64,000 bases of DNA, taken from the NCBI GenBank assembly GCA_047495785.1, contig JBLDXI010000032.1, positions 1,488,001 to 1,552,000 of the forward strand, given 5' to 3'. This stretch comes from Lepidodermella squamata. Taxonomy: Eukaryota; Gastrotricha. A program made the translations under genes and the position numbers. Within the stretch, counting starts at the first letter, position 1. Each line of letters starts with the position of its first letter. Shown one piece after another: positions 35,359 through 47,316 of this stretch. The notes below the pieces were generated by a model. It was not told the DNA's origin. It made no database searches and saw only the letters and a list, made by a program, of their open reading frames with translations.

Positions 35359-37305
35359 ATGAGTACGGAAGGTGATTCTACAACTGTTCAAACGACACTA
35401 CCCGACCTGCAAAATTCGACTAGCCTTCAAACTGAAACCAACTCGACGGAAAATACTCCAAGTATAGCACCCCAAACTGGATTGGGAAACGAAACATCCG
35501 TTGTGGAGAAATCGGGCAATCCAAACGAACAGACTCAGTTCGACACCACTGCTATTTTTCCTACTACGACGACCCTGGCAACAGAGGAAACGACTCAACC
35601 TACGACGACCACTACAACTACTACTACTCAAAGCACAACCCCTGTTTCAACATCAACAACGACCGTTCCAACAACTACAACAGCTATTACAACCACGACT
35701 ACAGCTGCAACTACCACAGCCCCAATAACTACTACGACAACGCCCCAAACAACAACAGCGATGCCTTCAACCACCACAACTTACAGCCCGTCGACAACCA
35801 CAACGTTCCATTCGACAGTATCCACTACCACGGCAGGGACAACGACAGCTTTGCCTTCAGCTACGACGACACTCAAATCCACTACGTTAACCACTACAAC
35901 CAGTACTTCAACTACTGCCGCACCTACAACAAGAAGGGTAACAAACGAAAACTTGATGCAAATAAAAAATAAAATGATTCATGTTTTCTAGCCAAGTACC
36001 ACCACCCAATTCCTTTCTAGGACCTACTCATCAACAGCGGTAACGTATCGTCCAACTTCTCCGATAGCAGGGCCGCCTACAACGACTATGAGACCAACAA
36101 CCAGGTTTGCAATAACCACGGCTGATTCAAAGTCGACTCTGATTGACTCGGAACCAACGTCAACTTCTTTGAAACCTTCTACAACCACCTCCTTTCCTTC
36201 TACATCCAACTCCATCACTTCGGATGTCAATTTAAGCGTCACGACATCTACGTTGGCTTGCAACACCGATAAGTCCACCCTCAGGACTATGGCGACAACC
36301 ATGAGTTCTCCGATAAAGACAGAGAGAGTGACGACGGTAGCCTCACGTTTACCTTCGAATGGAACCATGAAGAGAACCATAGCTCCAAGACCAAGTCGCG
36401 GTTCTACAAAGAAGCTTCTCCAACCTGAAACGTTACCCACTACTACACCAACAACTCGACCTGTCAACTACTGGACTTGCGCAAGAAAAGATGTAACTGT
36501 TCCAGACAATGGTATCGTTGTTATGCAGTCTTTTACCGGGCTCCATGCGAATCTTAACCAATTCGTCCAGTTTGGCTGCAGGGCTGGATACAAGCTGATT
36601 GGTCAGAGTTATTCGAAATGCTTGTTCAATGACGTAACAGGAGCGACTTGGTCAACCCCACCAGATTGTCAAAGGCATGTGGCTAACCCTGAGAAACCAG
36701 CAAGTCCAACGGGCCAACAATCGTTTCTGCCCACGGAAGAAGAACCGGCATGCCCTGCCATTGTACCAGGGCAGTCTGGTTCGTGTGCGATAAAATGTCA
36801 ACGTGATTCTGAATGTAACAGGTCGAAAATACCAGGGTTCTATGGCGAGAATTACTCGAGGTGTTGCTTCAATGGATGTGGTAGAGAGGTGAGGTTAAAA
36901 CCAAACTCTACATTAAAACTGACATTGTAATTACAGTGCTTAAGAGCTGAAGTGCCAGCGAAACCTATGGCGAGCTTCGCGAAATGGCAGTACCAGCCTT
37001 TGTGTAATTGTTTCTGTTACAAACGCATTAATGTCAACTCTGTCGCTCAAATTCCGTGGTTCAGTAGGCAACAACAGCATGGCGGCACTGATAACCGATG
37101 GAAAGCTTCAGTGGCAAGTAGATTGAACTTAGGCGGCCAGAACAGCAACGATCCCTTTAGCTTGTACAAATCTGCAATTGACGAGCCGGTTTTCAGAGCT
37201 GGGCCAGATTTTGCCAGCCAACCCCGAGAATTTAAACTGCCACCGCGAAACGGAAAATTTTTCAGAAGTCATTGTGTATGTGTATGTCCCGATGATAACG
37301 ACTAG
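35359..37305 (+). CDS. mucin-like secreted protein with sushi (CCP) and WAP domains
   Basis: Exons 35359-35937, 35992-36888 and 36937-37305 are in one frame. The N-terminal ~370 aa are dominated by Thr/Ser/Pro with many TTTTT-type runs, typical of dense O-glycosylation. A sushi domain follows (WTCARKDVTVPDNG, QFGCRAGYKLIG, SKCLF, WSTPPDCQ), then a WAP four-disulfide core (CPAIVPGQSGSC, CQRDSEC, SRCCFNGCGREC) and a Cys-containing basic tail (LCNCFCYK, HCVCVCPDDND). WAP domains in secreted mucins often inhibit serine proteases. The start used is the first in-frame ATG, but no signal peptide is visible there, so an upstream exon is probably missing. It ends 35 bp from the convergent M13 gene. 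Confidence 0.85.
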
Positions 37306-37339
37306 CTATCCTCATCAAAAATAAATAATTTATTGCGAA

Positions 37340-39417
37340 TTAAAAAATTGGGCAAGTATCACTCGGATGCATCCGCGATCCAGCCGGACAGCCGAACGCT
37401 TTCGCAAATGCGGCGCTATGACTTAAAGCTCCCAGAACTCGGGATCTTGGAGGAGAACGAGACTTCGGATTTGAGTTTGCCTTACTCGAGCAATGGTATT
37501 GCGTGTATGAAAGGAAGAACAGTTGATCTTGAGCTGGAGTAGTTTTCGGGAGTATTTCTCGGAAAAATTCATAAGCCATTTGAACACTTGCAATATCAGC
37601 GATATCCGCATTCGTCGTATCTTCGTAGGCGTCATTTCGGAAGCGTTGATAGAAATTGCCGATACAATCCCTCCGTTCTACGAAGAAAGCATCTTGCCTT
37701 AACTCGGTAACAGCCTCTTGTCGATTTAGGAAATGAGCGATCTCTTGGAAAATTATTGAAACCATCCCACCGAAGTGAACAGGAATTGGATAAGACACAT
37801 CAAACACTGGTGGCGTCAGGACTGGCGCGAGATATGTAATAGTGTTGTTCTGACGTTCTTCAAGCGCTGATACAGGTTTGAAAGCCTGCGCTGCTCGTCC
37901 GTTAACATAAGTTTGCCGTAAACGATTTCCGATGTTGATAGCAACTGCATTAGCATAGTTTTGCAGGTAGCTTTCGTTTGACACCTTGAGTTGTTCGAAA
38001 TAACTGTTTAGAGATGTTTCATTCACAGTCCAATCTGGTGGCCAAACCTCGAATGTCAGCCCATTCAACTCGGATTCGAGGACTTTTTTCGAGGTTGCGC
38101 TCAATTTTTCCGAATTGAGAACTTTATTTTTGAATCTAGCCGCAGCTTCTTCGCTGATTCTCAAGACGAATTTTGAGGCTTTTGGGTTAACGATTGAACG
38201 GCGATATAACGAAGCCACGGCGAAGGGCATGAATTTCGAAACATCTTTCAAACAAGTCTCCACTGATGCTTCTTTCTCAAGTAGTGGAAATGCATCGACA
38301 AGAGCATTGAAAACAAAGTAGTTCTGCAGAGTTTGCTGGCCTGGTCTAGTCAGCATTTTCTCAGCCACAATTTTGCAAGCATGATTGAGATACGGGCAAA
38401 GGTTAGCTGGCGAATGAAGTTGGATGCTGTTCAGATCAAATCCTATCCGCGCAGAGATTTCGTTGATAACAGCGGACCAATTGAAGATTCGGCAGCATGT
38501 TTGCAAACTTTTAGGAGTAGAGTGGCTAACCAGCTCTTCCGAATTCGCCGGATCGAATTTTGCGAACTGCCGAGCAAGTGTTACTACGTCATCGATTCGA
38601 GCTTCAGATGGACCACTGAGGGCTACCGAAATTTGCGATAAATTTCTTTTGGCGAATGCCATTTTATGGCTGCCAATGTCGAGTATTTTCGAAATTTTGT
38701 CTCGATTATCGGATGGCAAAAGAGAAAGTCGAATTATATTATCCAAGCTGTAGCTGAACAATTTGCTAAATCCAGCCTTCAAATCATCAGCTTTGTCGAT
38801 TGCGTTGGAGTCGAATCCACCCATATCTTTAACAATTGACTTCAAATAGGAAAGCTTTGTATCGTGGGATGAGCCATTCAAGCCATGATTCAAGCATGAG
38901 AAATAAAAATCGCGAAGTTTCTTATCAGCGTCCCATTTGAATAAATCATCCATACCTGCAAGCAGATTGTAAAGAAACGTTTTCAGAAATCATTGCTCGC
39001 TCACTCATAAGTTCAACGAGGGTATTTCCAGCTTTAATGTCTCCACTCCCAGGCTTCAATGGTTCGTAATTACCACAAGCATATTCGTAGAAGTCATTGC
39101 ATGGATTAACGGTTGGTTTCATCGCTCGAAACATGTTTCTTATTCGGTCCTTGTTCGGTGCTGTTAAGATTTCAGCTTCATCGATTGGTGGGAAATTGCT
39201 CATCCAATTCTTCGACATTTCAGCTTCGATTCGCGCCATCTCTATCATTCTTGCCCAGCCTACCGCAGACATTAGGATCAAAATGGCCCCAACAACAAAC
39301 ACTGCAATTCGCTTTACTGAAAAATGATGTATTCGAATTTGTTGATAATTGTAACAATTTAATACCTGTGCATATTGGACCGGATTCTTCATCACCATGA
39401 AAAACGAATGACGACAT
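37340..39417 (-). CDS. M13 family protein A, probable pseudoenzyme (neprilysin-like)
   Basis: Three exons on the minus strand (39366-39417, 39005-39316, 37340-38955) give 659 aa. A type II layout: 17-aa cytosolic start, membrane anchor (RIAVFVVGAILILMSAVGW), then the M13 ectodomain (NPCNDFYEYACGNY, WDADKKLRDFYFSC, PFAVASLYRR, VWPPDWTVNE, CPAGSRMHPSDTCPIF). Active-site positions are lost throughout. HExxH reads QEIAH, the glutamate ligand motif ENIAD reads ADIAD, the substrate-binding NAxY reads SALE, and the late catalytic His (HxP...RxxG) is Arg. A zinc peptidase reaction is therefore unlikely. A binding or decoy role is inferred. The fold-maintaining cysteines are kept. Confidence 0.93.
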
Positions 39418-39714
39418 AGTCTGGCTTGCTAAATCAGTGTATTTCTTTTGTAGTCTAGTCTAGTCTAGCTCTCGGTATGATAACGCTCATCGTTACTGGG
39501 AAATCGTGTTGTTGGGTATGAATCTGGAACGATAACTCATCGCGTTATCAGCTGGCCTTGTAATTCATTTGTAACATCTCTTCCCATCCGAAAAGCATGA
39601 TGCGCAGACAAAAACACGCTACCGCACTGACAAGAGCTTCTAATCAAGCGTGTAAATTGCATTTGTATAGCAAATACATATATTAGGATAGATATCCATT
39701 TTATTGAGAAAAAT

Positions 39715-40575
39715 TCAAGCTTCGGTGCAAACGTCAAGAGCGAGTCCATACAAGGCGGGGGATGTCGAGTATTTAACAGCTGAAACTGAAGTTGGGATAG
39801 AGGCGCAGCAGTCCTTGAATGTTGCAAAAGTGGTCGTCCCTGACTAAGAAAAACAAATATATATGGTTTCACAATTTGATGGTAAGAATTTTCTCACGCC
39901 ATAGCCGTCGGATTGCTGGCACGTCTCAGGGAAACGAAGGCAGTACGCCTTAGTTGTGCCACTATTAGCGCACTTGCGATAGGCTCCTGTTAGACCTAAG
40001 TTATGGCATATCATATAAGAGGTTCCAGCAGTGTTGACAATCTGCTCATAAGCCAAAGTTCCTCCAACCCCCGTCGTGCAGCAGAGGGAAAATGTAGTGT
40101 AGGCGGTGCCAGGAGTCTGATGATGTCAACCAGTTCAATCACAGCGGAAACGGTTAGAGATTAGACTTACCGTTGCGAGTGTTATTTGCGGGTTTACGCC
40201 CGTTGCTGTTTGGCAAAATCGCATCGTTTGCGGAGATGGTGCTATAGTTTGTCGGGTGAATAGAGCGTAATCCAGCTAAAAAAATCCACAAACTCAATTG
40301 AGAACGAGGATAATTTTCCTTTTTTTTTATACCGAAGTTGGGGCTAGCGTTGTAGTTGTAGTGAGGGAGACGCAGAATTGGTTGGATGGACATGGGGTAG
40401 TGCGGCACTCGAATCCAGTCGGGCATGAAATGTTGTCACTCTGGCAAAGCTGCGAACCTGGGCACGTGTTGAACGTCGGGCAGGCGGTGTAAATTATTGG
40501 AGGGAGGTTGACAGAAGCGGGACAAGCAAAAGCTGCACCTATGATTCCGCAAAGTAAGACAGTGATTTGATTCAT
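39715..40575 (-). CDS. secreted Cys-rich protein F, paralogue of the gene at 54645
   Basis: Four exons on the minus strand (40333-40575, 40171-40275, 39898-40116, 39715-39843), all in phase 0, sum to 232 codons, 231 aa. A signal peptide (MNQITVLLCGIIGAAFA) precedes a short Cys repeat region (CPGSQLCQSDNISCPTGFEC, PCPSNQFC), a Thr linker, and a C-terminal domain marked by two CC doublets (FSLCCTTGVGGTLAYE and FATFKDCCASIP) with ICHN, YRKCAN, AYCLRFPETCQ. The same plan, including YRKCA, YCxRxPETC and FATFxDCC, recurs in the paralogue. No family is recognised. It lies 300 bp upstream of M13 gene A in the same orientation. Confidence 0.85.
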
Positions 40576-40806
40576 TATGCAAAAAGCCAAGAAAAATTGA
40601 ACTAAAATCTCGGCGAAGTTTCGTAGGCCGAGCGAATGTGGAGTGCATGTTTGACACCTGTAGGTGTCATTAAATTGAGTTTTTATTGGCTCCAAGTCAT
40701 AACAACACCTTGACTAAAATGTGTATGCATTCGCTTGATCACCTGGGCTAAGAAATTGAATGGATAATTTTAAAATCATGGTAGTTATGCTGTGCAATTT
40801 CTACCA

Positions 40807-40878
40807 AGCAGAGTGGCGCAGTGGAAGCGCGCTGGGCCCATAACCCAGAGGTCTGTAGATCGAAACTACGCTCTGCTA
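40807..40878 (+). tRNA. initiator tRNA-Met (CAT)
   Basis: A 72-nt intronless tRNA with complete cloverleaf: acceptor arms AGCAGAG/CTCTGCT, A box GTGGCGCAGTGG, anticodon loop CCCATAA with CAT anticodon and the GGG/CCC anticodon stem typical of eukaryotic initiator tRNA. A T loop ATCGAAAC replaces the usual TTCGAAT, again an initiator hallmark. Confidence 0.97.
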
Positions 40879-41858
40879 AGAGTCTTTTTAGGTCAGGCGG
40901 ACAGCATAAAATAAAAAATAAACTTCTTTTATAACGCGGAGCAGTATAAGGAGCGGTAAAATTTGGCAAAAAGCGATTTTTTCGAATAAATTGCAAGAAA
41001 TCGGTGGCTTAGAATACAAAGAATTACCAATATAGCATCAGCAACCTAAATTAAAGATCGTTTCCAAGATATTTTCCTAGATCGAGACGATAGGCCAAAA
41101 GTCGTGGAAAAATTCGATAATTAACGACATGAGCTCAGCTTTATTTTAGTCAAATCCGTAAATGAATTTCGTCGTATTATCACCGCCAGGCATAATAGTA
41201 ACGGAACTATCGCATCCGCCTGGTAAATTCAGAGCTACTAATCCCAGCTTCCAGGTGTGGTTCACGGTTTCGAAACCACCCAGGTGATGAGATAATTGAA
41301 AATTATTAGATTGAAAATGATACTGGGTTCAAAAACCGAATCGAATCGCGAAAAAAATTCGACGGATTGAGACCTAGGGATAATCGGGATTTTATTAAGC
41401 CAGCGCGCCAATTTTCCTTAGGTAGCTTCATTTACAAATTGGGGGCAGAATTTTACACGACGGCATTTTATTACCGCTGGTCAAATTACTTGAAATTACA
41501 GGTCAATTTTTCGTCCGATTTCTCTCGATTTCACCGACTTAGGAGGCAAATTATATGATTTCCGTAAAATTCTAATTACGATCCTCGGCTTGCTGGAAAG
41601 CGTCAGCATAAATCAAAAGCTCCATATTTGTTCAAAGGATTTATTTGTTACCTCCAGCGTTATCGAGTAACTAACAATTTGCGGGGCGCGTTGAGTGTAC
41701 ATAACATGTGCCACGAATGACATAATCGGCAGCGAAAACGCAGCAACGAGCCAACAACATTATTTGCACTTACAACGGTAGTTTTTCAGCGGCTGACCTA
41801 GTTGCACGCATTTAATTATTACTTTTAACGGCCTAGTTTAGCAATAAAATTCGCTATC
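40879..41858. other. intergenic, no gene recognised
   Basis: Spacer upstream of the WD40 array. A 12-bp palindrome GGTTTCGAAACC lies inside a longer imperfect hairpin (near 41250-41287). No coding sequence is supported. Confidence 0.45.
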
Positions 41859-43362
41859 ATGCCAAAAGCTACAGCACCTAAAAGCGATTACGTGGAGTGG
41901 GCGGACGAAAATCTGAAGGCTAGACGAGACTTTTTCGCCGGTCTCAACATCGATCAATTAGCCCGTGATCTCGATTCACTCGCCCCGAAGAAACAAGCAA
42001 TCAAACGCCCGGCCTCAGCTGCTGCCGGAGATGAAGTCCGCCAGCGTCGGCAAAGCCTTCGAATTACGAGCGAAGTCCCGAAAACTTCGTTGGAAAGTGA
42101 ATTTTGGCGAACTTGCTGTTCTCGCAGCGACAATTGCAGCCGGGAAGAAATGGCTGATATTCTACGAGAATGCGTCAAATCAGGCAACGAATCGAAACCA
42201 ACACCCGAAGCGATCGATTTTTCGAAGATCAAGTCGGTTCAAAAGCGTCTAGTGACTTGCCGTCGAAGTTTTATCGACATTGGCTGTTTCGCTGTTCATC
42301 CATCTGTCGACCCGATTTTCGCCGCTATTGGCTACATGAACGGCAAGGCTTACTTCTTTTCAGCTAAAATCGATGAAGAGGAAGATGTCGATGATTTGAA
42401 AAGCCGCCTGTTCCGGTTACATGAACACGCACAGCCCGTAATTTCAATGGCATTTGACGGCTCTTCTCACCTGATTTCCGCCGATACCAAAGTGTTGAAA
42501 TCGCTCGATCTCAACGCGATTGAAAAGGGTCACACTAATTTGATGCAATTCAACCCGAAAGATCGGCCACGTTTCACTGGAGTCGGAGCTCGAGACGGCA
42601 TGATCTGGGCAGGCTGCAGCGATGGAACTGTTGTTAGAATCGACTCTCGAGCTCGGTCTATCGAGGCCACAGCCTTTCGAACATGCGAAAACGCTACTTA
42701 TTCGATCTCCCTGCCTCCGAATGACGAGAATTTAATCTACACTGGCAGTCAGGGAGGAACTGTTGCTGTGTGGGATGTTCGTCGCATGTTGAAAGCAGAC
42801 ACGCCTTTCCGCCGATCGGCAGCTCTGGCTACGCTGAAATTGCCTGGCTACATCGATCAAGTCGCTGTTAATCCGAAAAATCCTCAGCTGGTTTTGGTGG
42901 AGAACGTTGAAGATGGCGGCCAGAGGTCGATTGTTCTGCTTCGTCGATCGATCCAATACGACTTTTTAACTGAATCCTGGCGAATGATGCGACCGATTGA
43001 TCTGACTGATTCAGGTAAAATTTCTCCTTATTTTTAATAATTAAAAAATCCAGCTCAAATATCGATTTTTAGGGAAACCTGATTTTTCGATTCAATGGCA
43101 CCCGTCTGGAGCTGCCTTCGCCTCGACTGCTGATTGCCCCGAAGTTTTTGTTTCGACTGACAAGAAAATCGCGTCTCGAGATTTCGCCGCTGTTTCGACC
43201 GAGTCGCGGCCGATTTTTGTGCCTGGCGCTAAAATTGAGTCGCAGGAACCAGGTCAAAACGCGCTAATTGGTTTTCACCCCACGATTTCGTCTCTGTTGC
43301 TCGGTACAACAACCAAAGGCAACCAGGTGAATCTGATCGAATTCTCATCGCAAAATTCCTAA
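41859..43362 (+). CDS. WD40 protein of the Cmr1/WDR76/DDB2 type, paralogue 1
   Basis: Two exons (41859-43014, 43073-43362) give 481 aa. The N-terminal helix (YVEWADENLKARRDFF, LNIDQLARDL) parallels the Yx2xRxxNIxxNxxxLxxL element of Cmr1/WDR76. A basic linker (KKQAIKRP, RRQSLRITS) precedes the beta-propeller: AVHPSVDPIFAAIGY, QPVISMAFDGSSHLISAD, GMIWAGCSDGTVVRID, ENLIYTGSQGGTVAVWDVRR, IQWHPSGAAFAST. The WDVR motif fits a DDB1-binding WD40 (DWD) box. Relatives bind chromatin or damaged DNA and act as CRL4 substrate receptors; that function is inferred by family. It is the first of three tandem copies. Confidence 0.88.
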
Positions 43363-43834
43363 CAATTGACCGAAATTCTTGTTCGTTTTTTTGTGACTGT
43401 TATTACATTGATAATATGAACATTTTCTTGTGATTAATCTCAATTGCCTCAGTAAAAATGAGCTTTGCGTATTAATTTTTCTCTATATTACCGGAGTTCG
43501 CCTCATGGTCCAAAAAGTACTGTCCCAGCCGATATTAGATGAAAAATCATCCTCCCTCAAATTCCAAGAAAGAATTTTTGCGAGGCGTGAAAAAAGACAA
43601 TTTTGTGAATTTCACAATTTTTTTTTCAAAAATATTTTAAATTTGCATTCACTAACTTCCTAAAAATTCCATTTTCGAATTTTTCAATTAAAAAAAATTC
43701 CACCTTAAAAATGTTGAAGTAACACAATTTTCGCTCTAATTTTTTTTTGAAGTTAAATATCCCGGAATAATTTCAATTTTAGGTTGAATTTTCTGACGTT
43801 TTGAAAAATTTATCAAAGTGTAATCTCTTGATCT
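43363..43834. other. spacer between WD40 paralogues 1 and 2
   Basis: AT-rich. It contains a relative of the dispersed motif (AAATTCCACCTTAA, near 43696). No gene seen. Confidence 0.45.
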
Positions 43835-45324
43835 ATGTCGAAAAATGCTGGAAAAACAAGCGACTACGTTCAATGGGCTGACGATAATTTGAAAGCAAGA
43901 CATGACTTCTTCGCCGGCCTCAACATCGATAAACTGGCTCGCGATTTCGAATCAATTGAACCGAAGAAAAAAGCCGTTAAACGCCCTTCAGGTTCTAGTG
44001 GCGAAATTCCGAAACGCAGGCAGAGCTCTCGGCTTGCTGAAGATGATTTACCATTGAAACACAGCAAGGTGGACAGCGAATTTTGGCGAATTCTCACTCG
44101 GTACAGCGACAATTGCAGCCGAGAGAAAATGGCGGAAGATTTGCGGGTCTGTGCCAGAATAAGCTCAAGCGGCAAATTTGATGCTGATGGCATCAACTTG
44201 TCTAAGATAAAATCAGTTCAACAGGTAAGTTCAGCAAAGGGCCGCTCCTTTCCCGAAACGAATTGTTTAGCTGTTCATCCGTCTTCCGACCGGTTTTTTG
44301 CCGCCATTGGCTGCAAAACTGGCGTATCTAACTTTTTAACGGCTAAAATCAACGACACAGGGGTTATCGATGATGCTGTAAATCGGTTTTTCAAAATGCA
44401 TCATCAGCCGATTATATCGTTAGCCTTTGACAATACCAGCCACTTGATTTCAGCCGACAGCAAGCATGTTTACTGGCTGGATCTCAACGCTATTGAAAAG
44501 GGCCAAACAATGTTGATTGATCTGAAATACCGTCATTATCCAGACTTCTTCGAAGTCGCAGTTAGAAATGGCATTATCTGGGCCGGTTGTAACAACGGCA
44601 CTGTTGCAAGATTCGATCCTCGATCGAAAAACGATGATTTTGACGCTTATCGAACGAGTAGCCAAGCAGCTTGTTCGATTTCTCTGCCGACTAACGATGA
44701 AAACCTGATATACACTGGAAGTCGAGATGGCATTGTTTCTCTATGGGATATTCGTCGCATGTCACTTGAAAATACTGAGTTAGGTCAAACAGCTTCGCTT
44801 GCTACGCTGAAATTACCGGGTATTATTGACCAGTTATGCGTGAACCCGGCTAATCACGAGCTGGCCATGGCAAGTTTTATTGATAGTAATGGCGAGAGAT
44901 CTTTGATTTTACTTCACAAGCCGTCGGAAAACGATGTTTTCACTGAATCTTGGCGAATTGCTCGACCGTTAAATTCAGGTAAAAAAAACATGTTTCCCTA
45001 AAAACGTAAATCTTGCTTCAAAGCCTGCGATATTTTATAGGTAAATCTCATTTTTCGATTCAGTGGCACCCATCTGGGTCTGCTTTCGCTGCGACTGGTT
45101 TGTCGCCGGCAGTTTTCGTTGCAACCGACAACAAAATTGCTTCTAAGAGTTTTGACCCTAGCCCGCGGCCATTGTTTGAGCCTGGTGCTGACATCGAGTC
45201 TAATGTTGGCGAAGCTGTCCGCGTCGCTTTTCACCCGAAGATCGGGTCTCTGTTACTTAGCGCGCCGGCTAAAGCCAGTCATGTGAATCTGATCGAATTC
45301 GCTACTGAAACTGTAAAAAATTGA
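43835..45324 (+). CDS. WD40 protein of the Cmr1/WDR76/DDB2 type, paralogue 2
   Basis: Two exons (43835-44978, 45041-45324), 475 aa, with the intron at exactly the same place and phase as in paralogue 1 (after NSG). The N-terminal helix is YVQWADDNLKARHDFF, LNIDKLARDF, followed by KKAVKRP and RRQSSRL. The propeller keeps GIIWAGCNNGTVARFD and NLIYTGSRDGIVSLWDIRR (WDIR, DWD-like) and FSIQWHPSGSAF. It has diverged most in the linker between helix and propeller. Tandem duplication from a common ancestor of the trio is clear. Confidence 0.88.
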
Positions 45325-45778
45325 AAAATATCGATTTTACTTTGTTGCGATGAATTTTGTTAACCATGCCAATTTTACAATTCAATTTTTTTAAAGCGAA
45401 AATAATAAAGCAATGCCGATGTTTCTTTTCAAATGGTGTGCATTTTATTTTACTCTCATCCAAATATGTCAAAAAATTCAAACATTCACTTGAAATTTTG
45501 GAAAATTATATTATTTTTCTTCTGAAGCTTGATAGAAAATTTTACATGATTGCATCGAGATTTCTTATTTCGGCATAATTTTCACTGCGTTGATGACGTC
45601 ATGCAGCTCTTTGTTATTGCTTTTTGCAGCTCACTTGATGGGTAATAAAACAGGCACAGCAAAAACTATCACATCAAAAGGAACACGCAATTAACTTGCC
45701 GGGCTTGAGCAGTTCTCGAATTCTCGCTGTACTACCATCCGTTTAAATTTGTCTTAATTGACCAACCAGCCGACTAGG

Positions 45779-47255
45779 ATGCCGAGACGCCGAGAGAAAC
45801 AAACCGGTTACGTCAAATGGGCGGACAAAAATTTGAAGGCAAGGCAAGATTTTTTCGCCGGTCTCAACATCGATCGATTCGCCCGTGAACTTGACGCAAT
45901 CGCTCCGAAGAAGCAGGCCGTTAAACGCCCAGCCCCAGCAGACGAAGAAGTCAGTCATCAGCGTCGGCAGAGCCTTCGAATCACCAGCGACGTTCGGAAA
46001 ATTCGCGAGCCAGAGAGTGAATTATGGCGGATTTGCTGTTCCTTTAAAGGCGATTGTAGTCGGGAAGAAATGGCCGCAATTCTCCGAGAATGCGTGAAAT
46101 CAGGCAGCGATTTAAATTCCGGCGTAAAGTCTCCTGATTTTTCGAAGATCGAGTCGATTGAACACCACGAAGTAACGAAAGCCAAGCCCCGAAGTCTGAG
46201 TGACGTTCGCAGTTTCATAGTTCATCACTCTCTTGACCCGATTTTTGCCGCGATCGGATACCAATGTGGTAGATGTTATTTCTTCACGACAACACGGGAA
46301 AATAATGACGATTTTTCTCGATATTTTCATCTGCATAATGACAATCAACCCGTTATTTCAATGGCCTTCGACGGCGCTAGCCATCTGATTTCTGCCGATA
46401 ACAGACTTGTAAAATCACTCGATATCAACGCGATAGAAACGGGTCAAACTAACCTGCTGCAGCTTAGTGTTCACCATCCAGGTTTTACTGAAATTGCTGT
46501 GAGAAACGGAGTCGTTTGGGCTGGCTGTCATGACGGTACCACTATTAGAATCGACACACGAGAAAATCCGGCTGGTGCGAAATCATTTCGAACAAGCTCG
46601 CTAGCAACTTTCTCAATTTCCCTTCCGCCAAAGGACGACAACTTGATTTATACCGGTAGTCAGGATGGCGTTGTTGCCCTGTGGGATGTTCGTCGTCTGC
46701 CAGTCGCAGAATCGGCCTTTCGTCGCTCGGCTGCACGCGCTACGCAGAAATTACCAGGATTTGTCGATCAATTATGCGTTAATCCAGCTAATTCTGAACT
46801 GGTTTTGGTGGAACACGTGGCAGATAGCGGCGAAAGATCGATGATTTTGCTTCGGCAATCGCTTCAGCGCGACGATTTCATGGAATCTTGGCGAGCGGCT
46901 CGGCCTATCGATTTAACAGATTCAGGTGACAATTCTTGTTTTTTCGATTAAGGAGGATTTTTAAATTTAGATTATTTCAGGTAATGCCCAGTATTTTTTG
47001 CAATGGCACCCGTCTGGAACCGCTTTCATGTCGACCGATTACTCTCCCGTGATGTTCGTTTCTACTAACAGGCGACTTACTACGAAGAATTTCGCTGTTG
47101 TTTCTAATGATTCGCGGCCGCTTTTTGTGCCTGGCGCCAAAATTGAGTCGATGAAACCAATCGCGGAATTTCACCCAAATGACCCTTCTCTTTTGCTTAC
47201 TACTACAATTCATGGCAATCAAATTGATGTTGTCAAATTCGCCGCTGAAAAATAA
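45779..47255 (+). CDS. WD40 protein of the Cmr1/WDR76/DDB2 type, paralogue 3
   Basis: Two exons (45779-46925, 46981-47255), 473 aa. The start is the first ATG (MPRRREKQTG); upstream in-frame codons lack an ATG. It has the same helix (YVKWADKNLKARQDFF, LNIDRFARELDAI), basic linker (KKQAVKRP, RRQSLRITSD) and propeller signatures (GVVWAGCHDGTTIRID, NLIYTGSQDGVVALWDVRR, LQWHPSGTAF). The single intron is at the homologous site and contains a TTAAGGAGGATTTTT motif. It is closer to paralogue 1 than to paralogue 2 in the linker. It converges on M13 gene B with a 61-bp gap. Confidence 0.88.
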
Positions 47256-47316
47256 AGACTTCGATTTACCTTAATAATTTATTTTCCAATAAATAGGTAT
47301 ATCCGATTTTAAAAAT

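Noticed and set aside
41250-41290. Hairpin with GGTTTCGAAACC that looked like a tRNA T arm
   Set aside because: No acceptor, D or anticodon arm can be formed around it.
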